Notes under the pieces: model-generated | Database searches by the model: none | Seen by the model: the letters and a program-made list of their open reading frames with translations, nothing else | Told to the model about the DNA's origin: nothing | Part shown: positions 54,545 through 60,000 of the stretch, in pieces | Numbering within the stretch: the first letter of the stretch is position 1 | Layout of the letters: the number at the start of each line of letters is the position of its first letter | Position numbers and translations under genes: made by a program | NCBI GenBank assembly: GCA_903813345.2 | Contig: CAIIXF020000004.1 | Span: 23,129,985-23,189,984 of the forward strand | Reading direction: 5' to 3' | DNA length: 60,000 nt | From: Owenia fusiformis | Taxonomy: Eukaryota > Annelida > Polychaeta > Sabellida > Oweniidae

Positions 54545-55026
54545 TTACATAAACAGACGTTCAATATGTCCATCATTTTGATCAATTGTAGCCCTCAATT
54601 TTGGCCTAAACTGGTCAATAGCATACAGACCTTCAATATGTCCACCATTTTGATCAATTGTAGCCCTCAATTTTGGCCTAAACTGGTCAATAGTATCATT
54701 GATATGCTGTTGAGACAATGAATTTCACCTCTCAATAATTCTGTCCTTCAGGGACTGAATAGATGTAAAGGATTTATGGTTCACTAATTCTGTTAGTTCT
54801 CCCCATACGTGGTAGTCGTAAAGGTTGGGTGATTGGGTGATCTGGGTAAGCAGTGATTAAGGGGGATGAATCTTGGCACATTTTCTTTTAACCATTTGGC
54901 ACTCTTGTGGGATCTATTGCTTAGAGCCCCATCTTGTTGGAAAATGTAATGATTCCAAAATGAGCTCATATCAGAATGGTCCAAAAACATTGGATCATCC
55001 GATATCAAGGTCTGCGACAACCACAT
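54545..55026 (-). pseudogene. Decayed mariner-like transposase, C-terminal part
   Basis: The minus-strand frame reads IFQQDGA, SAKWLKENVPRFIP and LPRSPN, as in the catalytic core of mariner relatives. A frameshift and an in-frame stop follow, then TIDQFRPKLRATIDQNGGHI, repeated once in tandem. A second copy of this C-terminal coding segment lies in opposite orientation at about 55095-55230, in the other arm of the element. Confidence 0.65.
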
Positions 55027-55384
55027 ATTGGGAGAACTAACAGAATTGGTTTAACATGGACCCCTTACATCTACTCAGTCCTTTACTAAGGATAGAATTG
55101 TTGAGAAGTGAAATTCATTGTCTCAGCAGCATATCAATGATACTATTGACCAGTTTAGGCCAAAATTGAGGGCTACAATTGATCAAAATGGTGGACATAT
55201 TGAAGGTCTGTATGTTAAACATGGAACGTCTGTTTAGGTAAATGAAGTTGACAATAAAACGTGTTTTTTGCAAGTTTTGGAAAACCCGTTTTAAAACGAA
55301 AATGACGTTATTTATATTATGGACGCTGGTTGACAGACATAATTTGCACTTATGATATACCAAATTAAAGATGAGTGAATTCCC

Positions 55385-55616
55385 TATCCATTGGTATACA
55401 AATAGTGACTGCCATTGAGGGCAATAGTGTACAAATAGTGACTGCCATTGAGGGAAATAGTGCAAAATATTTTCCTCAAGGGAATATCCTGTCCACTGAC
55501 ATGTTCCCGAGGCTGCAGGCCGAGGGAACAAGTCAGTGGACAGGATATTCCCGAGAGGAAAATTTTTACACTATTTCCCGAAAATGTGGCAGTCACTATT
55601 TGTTTTATTATATACC
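55385..55616. repeat. Palindromic element nested in the 54305-57188 transposon
   Basis: ACAAATAGTGACTGCCATTG with GAGGGAAATAGTG on the left is matched by the complement of CACTATTTCCCGAAAATGTG / GCAGTCACTATTTG on the right. The inner arms are GGAATATCCTGTCCACTGAC. The left end is itself duplicated. A related hairpin lies at about 55900-56075 (inner arms TCCTCTACAATGTACTATTC). Confidence 0.65.
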
Positions 55617-56574
55617 TGATAAGTACTCTGTAAACAAAAACAAAATGAGAAGTCTTTTCATTTCAATATCAAATGTTCACAGGTTCTTATTGGCATTTAA
55701 AGGCATTTTACCTTTCAACTCCTATAATCTCAGATTTGGGGGAAGATAAAACGTACTATTGACTGGTCACATGACCTAACTGGTGATTAGTACAATTCAT
55801 CTTCCCTGAAAGCAGGGGTTTAGGACTTTCCAGGGAATTAGTTCATCTATTCCATGTCATGTGACCATGAATAAGCCAGTGAGCATCTAGAATACATTTG
55901 AGGTATATAATAATGTAAAATATTTCCCCGATGGAATATCCTCTACAATGTACTATTCCCGAAGCCGTAGGAATAGTACATTGTAGAGGAAATTCCCAAG
56001 GGGAAATCATTTACACTATTGCTCGAAATTAGGCAGTCACTATTTGTTTTATTACATACCCTATACTGACTCTTGTCCCGTTTCCTCTGCGAAGGCCAAA
56101 AAGGCTTAGAAAGCCCCCTCCCCGGGTCCATTGTTAGCATTATAAGCTGTGACGTCATCAGATGCTCAACAGAAATGTTTGCCTCTGAGACTCTCACTTG
56201 ACAAATTCAATCGCGTTTAACACGCGGAATAGATTATCATAACACTTGAAATTACACAGACGTATTGAGCTTAGGGAACTTTATACACGTTGCTTATATT
56301 GTATCGTTCACGCACGTCTGTCATGGTTAACGGAGTTGATTTGTGTTTGTGCTCATCCTCCATTTTTCTGTTTTTCGTCTGCGCAGTGATGATGCGCAGA
56401 CGTTTCCAAGGGTAATAGAAGTTGCAATCGTGACGTCAGCGGGCAATAGTTCAAATGTATATTCCCGCTGACGTCACATTTGAGGGAATATAACTTTCCG
56501 AGGGAAATAGTAAATCTATTTCGGAGCACGTGACTAGGTATTGACCAATCAGGATTAGTGTTACATATTGGGTA

Positions 56575-56755
56575 TATTATGAGGTTATATAATGGTTCAT
56601 TCTGTATATCGTGTTTATACTCGAGTGAGTATATAATATATTCACAAGTGAGCGTAGCGAACGAGTGAATATATCATATTCTCACGAGAGTATAAAATGC
56701 ACGATATACAGATTGAACCATTATATAATCTTATTATGCCACTCTAAGTTCAATC
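56575..56755. repeat. Palindromic element with GTGAGCGTAGCGAACGAGTG loop
   Basis: Arms ATATAATGGTTCATTCTGTA and its near-complement flank inner arms with ACTCGAGTGAGTATA. The loop GAGCGTAGCGAACGAG resembles that of the fold-back at 48958-49104. It lies inside the same transposon. Confidence 0.6.
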
Positions 56756-57466
56756 TACAGTTGATTCAAACACAATCATAACAATTATAAAAACCATAAA
56801 AATATCCCGTAGCCAACTCAGTAATGCCGATGTTGATCTCGATCCATTTATGACGTCACTTGATTCTAGCAAATCATGTGGGAACCATTTATGACGTCAC
56901 TTGATTCTAGGAAATCATGTGTAACAAAACATACACCTCGTTCTTCGGTCAATATTCATTAGTTCCCAGAATGCACTTCTACAGTGGTATACGCTGGAGT
57001 GTATACGGTGGAGTGTATACGATGACGATATACCACTCTCCACTGTATATCGTTGTTATAGACCCATGTTATACAACTGTAATCGGACTTAGAGTGGTAT
57101 AAAATAATATATAATATGACATGTTTTCGTCAAGAAAATCAATATTTATTTTTGAAATACGAGTGTCCCATTTTTTTGGACCACCCTGTATTTATCAATG
57201 TCACATAATTTGTATAGATAATTATTTTTTAAAGAGTACACCGTCTGTTCATAATCTTCGGGTAACCTCCCTCCTGAAATTGTTTTCATAAAAACTAATC
57301 ATCTTTTTTTTCATCCCTACTCCTTGTAGACTACATTTTAAAGTAACATATTCGGAGAGGTACATTTTCTGAAGCTAAACATTGGTAAATAGCAACGAAG
57401 AGAACAGATGCGTTAAAACGAATAGAATTTATGTAAAGAATCGCTGGATACAAACGAGTCAATATT

Positions 57467-57913
57467 TTACAACATCATCCAAACCACACCTGACCCTATT
57501 AGACCCAGGGCTACTAGAGTTCCAAAAACCACGTGCCACCATTGCGCAAAATGTTCAACAAAAGCCATTAGATTAAACAAAGCTTTAAAAATCCAGGCGA
57601 AAGAAACATAGTAAATCACTGTCCCTACATAGCTTAACGCATAACCATCAGACCACGTGCCTTCCACATTGTTTCCTAACTGCAGGAAAAATAACATGAA
57701 CAGTGCAAACAACGTCCAAAAGGCTGCGCTCATCATTAACAGAATGTATGCTGGGGTCAACCCGCGCAGTTTATTGTAATATCCATTCACGATGTTTTCG
57801 AGTCCCTCTGATACGTTTCCATTGTGAAGGAGGTCCATTGCTCCCAGATGTATTGCAGCGATCACATCAGCTGTTAATGTTGACTCTAACGCGTAACCGA
57901 CAGCCGAAGCTAC
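57467..57913 (-). CDS. MOLO1-like gene exon 4: ectodomain end, three membrane segments, stop
   Basis: 447 bp, acceptor GTTCTAG, stop TAA at 57469-57467. It encodes ASAVGYALESTLTADVIAAI, GNVSEGLENIVNGYY, then hydrophobic segments around YILLMMSAAFWTLFALFMLF, VIYYVSFAWIFKALFNLMAF and VVFGTLVALGLIGSGVVWMM. It ends directly after the third. The loop between the first two is short (about 20 residues) and polar. Confidence 0.85.
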   Translation of the reverse strand, partial: VASAVGYALESTLTADVIAAIHLGAMDLLHNGNVSEGLENIVNGYYNKLRGLTPAYILLMMSAAFWTLFALFMLFFLQLGNNVEGTWSDGYALSYVGTVIYYVSFAWIFKALFNLMAFVEHFAQWWHVVFGTLVALGLIGSGVVWMML

Positions 57914-59997
57914 CTAGAACATAATAAACATGAATGGATGGTATATATGAATGCCGTACATGTATATCAAAATTTAATCGAAATAAGAACTGGGATAGTT
58001 AAAAATAGGGGTAAACGTCACTTTATACATATCTTAAGAAATAAGTGTACATTCTATAAATACCAGATTAGGCCAGGGATACTTATTTTAGGCCTATTGA
58101 ATTCCCTTAATTTGATTCACTCTGTTCTGCAAGAATGTATGAAATATTTTCCCCAAATACTCACAACACCATATTCTCTGTTATAAAAAATCACAATGTC
58201 ATTTCCACACGCTCCAGCCTTCCATCTGCTTCTAAGACTTTCTGCGAAGAGATTGGCTATCGTCTGCTGATCTTCCGGTGACGTCAAGTTACGTAGGTCG
58301 TAGTCCAATAAAGGGTAGATTTCTCCGCAATCATTGATACACCTGTGGAGGTAAGCAATGTTGCAAGTCAATGATTCAGTCGTTGATCATAGGATGCTTG
58401 GCAAAAATTGACATTTAATTGGAGCCATTTTTCAGAATATTTGTATTTCAAATGATGGAGGGAATGGCAAGAAGTACATTTCCCAGGTAGCCAGTAAATG
58501 TCAAGGGGGTGCGAATTGTTGGGTTTGTATCACTCCGAGCGAAGCAAGCCCTAAAAGGGGGACCTGTATGGTGCTTCGACCCAGGAATTTTATAAAATTA
58601 CGTTGTATATGGTGGATTCTAAGCATTTCAAACTATAATGTTGTTTCAACAAATTTTACAAAATTGCTTTTTTATTGCCATGGGGAGGGGGTAGGGGGTG
58701 CGATTGCACCTATCCCCCTGGCTACATCCATGTTGTTTTTGAATGACCATTCGGTTGGTGTGTTTAAGGGGGGGGCGACGAGCAGTAGTTTTCGTGCATT
58801 AGATTATTGTTGAAATTCTGTTTTGTCCTCAATATTCTTTATTTGTGTTTTTTTACAATTTTGGTCATTCCTATTTGGCTCACAAATTTAAAAACATTAG
58901 GATTGACTGTAGTTCATTGCCGAGGTGACATTATGGATGTAATTTTGGGTACATTAGTAAAACGTTACTCACGTTCCATCCGCTTGTAAATCTGGCATTC
59001 TCATCTGCTGCGTCAATGCTATTGCAATAGTAAAATTTTGCTTTATAGTTCGGAATCTGCACTGCCCTGGTGTCCCTCCTCTAAATATGATGATGTCATT
59101 ATCTATGGAGGTTGCTGAATGAACAATGAGATCAAAAATGTTAAAAGGTGGAGGAGTTTAAATTTAATTATGGTATTTCCGATAACTCACCATGATGAAC
59201 ATTTAAAAATGTGTATCCGAAAAATGGCCAAATAAATATTGTCATATTGACCTTTTAAAATTGCCGACTCAACGATGTCATTTTCCTTAACAGTATTGAC
59301 CTATCTGGAGATTTTTCATGAAAAGATTGTTTGATGTCACATTTAGGAAAATAGTACACCATGATCAAGAAGTATACAATATAAAGGTAACTAGGCCTAT
59401 TATCCGAATATTATAGTATTTTTCTAGATTTACAAATTGGACCCCATTTAAACCACGTCTTAACCGATTTTGTTGACTTGAAATATAGCAGAGAGAGTGG
59501 CACAGAAAGGAAGTTGATGGAAGGTTGTACCATAAATAATTCCATGAAGTTTTAAATAACAAAAACAAAACTGTTTAAAATATATATTATTAATTAAAAC
59601 AGTTATCGATTTTGTTGAAGCCAAAAGAGAGGAAAATTGAAATCATATACAAGGGTATGCATTTATTAACAAGCTTCTTGTTACCTTCTTCGGGGCCCAG
59701 TATAAAATCAGGATCGCAAACAAAGTACTCTATCGTTTCGCGTTCGAAGTCAATTCTCGTCCTGCGTCCACATCTCGCGTCGTCATTCGAGACATCCGGG
59801 AACCCACAATAGCCCCACATTCTTCCTTCATTTTCGTCTAGTATGTATGGATATCCGTCATATTGTTGTGTTTTGTTCGTGCAAGCTGGATAGTTAGCCC
59901 CTTTGCACGATTGTATTACTGATAGTAGGAACACTAACGATGCGTAATAGTTTAAATAATGAATCTTCAGAGACTGTTTAGTCATTTTCCGGAGCAT
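57467..59997 (-). CDS. MOLO1/TPM-domain-like membrane protein (four exons, about 359 aa)
   Basis: Exons 59997-59685, 59114-58973, 58342-58165 and 57913-57467 add up to 1,080 bp, with GT-AG borders and frame kept at each junction. Order: signal peptide, a Cys-containing segment with VCDPDFIL (here YFVCDPDFIL), the ectodomain (FTIAIALTQQM, then LFAESLRSRWKAGACGNDIV and IFYN), then three predicted membrane segments. The CDP-x-x-IL start and the RW-x-x-G-x-C-x-x-D-I-V-I core resemble MOLO1 (modulator of levamisole receptor-1) family ectodomains, a TPM-type fold; in nematodes MOLO-1 is an auxiliary subunit of acetylcholine receptors. The function in this organism is inferred only from the family. 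Most family members have one membrane segment, so the three here are unusual. The start could lie at Met 1 (59997) or Met 5 (59985). Confidence 0.8.
58165..58342 (-). CDS. MOLO1-like gene exon 3
   Basis: 178 bp, acceptor CTCCACAG, donor GTGTT/GTGAGT. It encodes CINDCGEIYPLLDYDLRN, a helix QQTIANLFAESLRSRW, and KAGACGNDIVIFYNREYG, the most conserved part of the family. Confidence 0.82.
58343..58972. other. Intron 2 of the MOLO1-like gene
   Basis: 630 bp. It contains G-rich stretches (GGGGAGGGGGTAGGGGGTGC at about 58682, and GGGGGGGCGACGAGC) and a CTCCGAGCGAAGCAAGCCC string that look repeat-derived. No exon is seen. Confidence 0.5.
58973..59114 (-). CDS. MOLO1-like gene exon 2
   Basis: 142 bp, acceptor TTCATTCAG, donor GGAAC/GTGAGT. 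It encodes TSIDNDIIIFRGGTPGQC, then NFTIAIALTQQMRMPDLQ. This is the first strand-helix unit of the TPM-like ectodomain. It is too short to show as a long ORF but it fits by phase on both sides. Confidence 0.78.
59115..59684. other. Intron 1 of the MOLO1-like gene
   Basis: 570 bp, AT-rich; I see no feature in it. Confidence 0.5.
59685..59997 (-). CDS. MOLO1-like gene exon 1: signal peptide and N-terminal ectodomain
   Basis: 313 bp, phase-1 donor GAAG/GTAACA. It encodes a hydrophobic signal peptide (YYASLVFLLSVIQSCKG), then YPACTNKT, MWGYCGFPD, DARCGRRTR and the family string CDPDFILGPEE. An upstream non-coding exon would lie outside the window. Confidence 0.8.
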
Positions 59998-60000
59998 ATT

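Larger units (their letters stand above)
54305..57188. mobile_element. TA-flanked CAGGGTGGTCC element, interrupted by nested fold-backs
   Basis: The ends CAGGGTGGTCCAAAAAAAGG and, at the right, the complement of CAGGGTGGTCCAAAAAAATG match for about 75 bases and are flanked by TA (54303-54304, 57189-57190). The segment 54340-54735 is repeated in inverse orientation at 55090-55395. The interior from about 55396 to 57090 consists of later palindromic insertions. A decayed transposase is inside. The family is a Tc1/mariner relative. Confidence 0.75.

Overview
This window is eukaryotic, animal and strongly AT-rich. The genes are split by GT-AG introns of 0.2 to 6 kb, encode secreted or membrane proteins built from metazoan extracellular modules (collagen triplets, thrombospondin type 1 repeats, Ig, a CILP-like module, a MOLO1/TPM-like ectodomain), and sit among many transposable elements. 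The CILP-like and collagen/TSP1 combinations suggest a marine invertebrate, perhaps a lophotrochozoan such as a mollusc. That placement is inference; no species-diagnostic sequence was recognised.

All host genes recognised are on the minus strand. From low to high coordinates: (1) about 0.4-16.4 kb, a CILP-like gene running off the left edge. It has a type II transmembrane start exon, a Thr-rich exon of 15-residue repeats, a TSP1 exon, a CILP-type module and an Ig domain on two exons. (2) 24.9-29.8 kb, collagen/TSP1 gene A, three exons: signal peptide, coiled coil, collagen, TSP1, TSP1. (3) 35.3-35.7 kb, a broken copy of its first exon. (4) 47.8-53.6 kb, gene B, a paralogue of A with the same three-exon plan and the same splice phases. 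(5) 57.5-60.0 kb, a four-exon MOLO1-like membrane protein, apparently complete. The splice sites were read by eye. Every junction keeps the frame, and the A and B models add up to whole codons (520 aa and about 509 aa).

Mobile DNA fills most of the rest. There is a complete, apparently very young Ty3-type LTR element (36,796-46,932) with 725-bp LTRs that I read as identical, a 4-bp target duplication and one open 1,686-codon gag-pol with a terminal chromodomain. A mariner-type element (33,248-35,205) has roughly 200-bp inverted repeats and a transposase interrupted by a clean 153-bp intron. There are also decayed LINEs, a Mutator-like non-autonomous element with a 9-bp target duplication, and many fold-back or MITE elements.

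Genes A and B are natural empty-site controls for each other. A TA-flanked element lies 15 nt upstream of exon 2 in A, and a 493-bp MITE lies 9 nt downstream of the same exon in B. The main biological points are the local family of trimer-forming collagen/TSP1 secreted proteins, the unusual membrane-anchored mucin-stalk CILP-like gene, and an Ig exon whose 3' end and splice donor have been copied repeatedly into the following intron.
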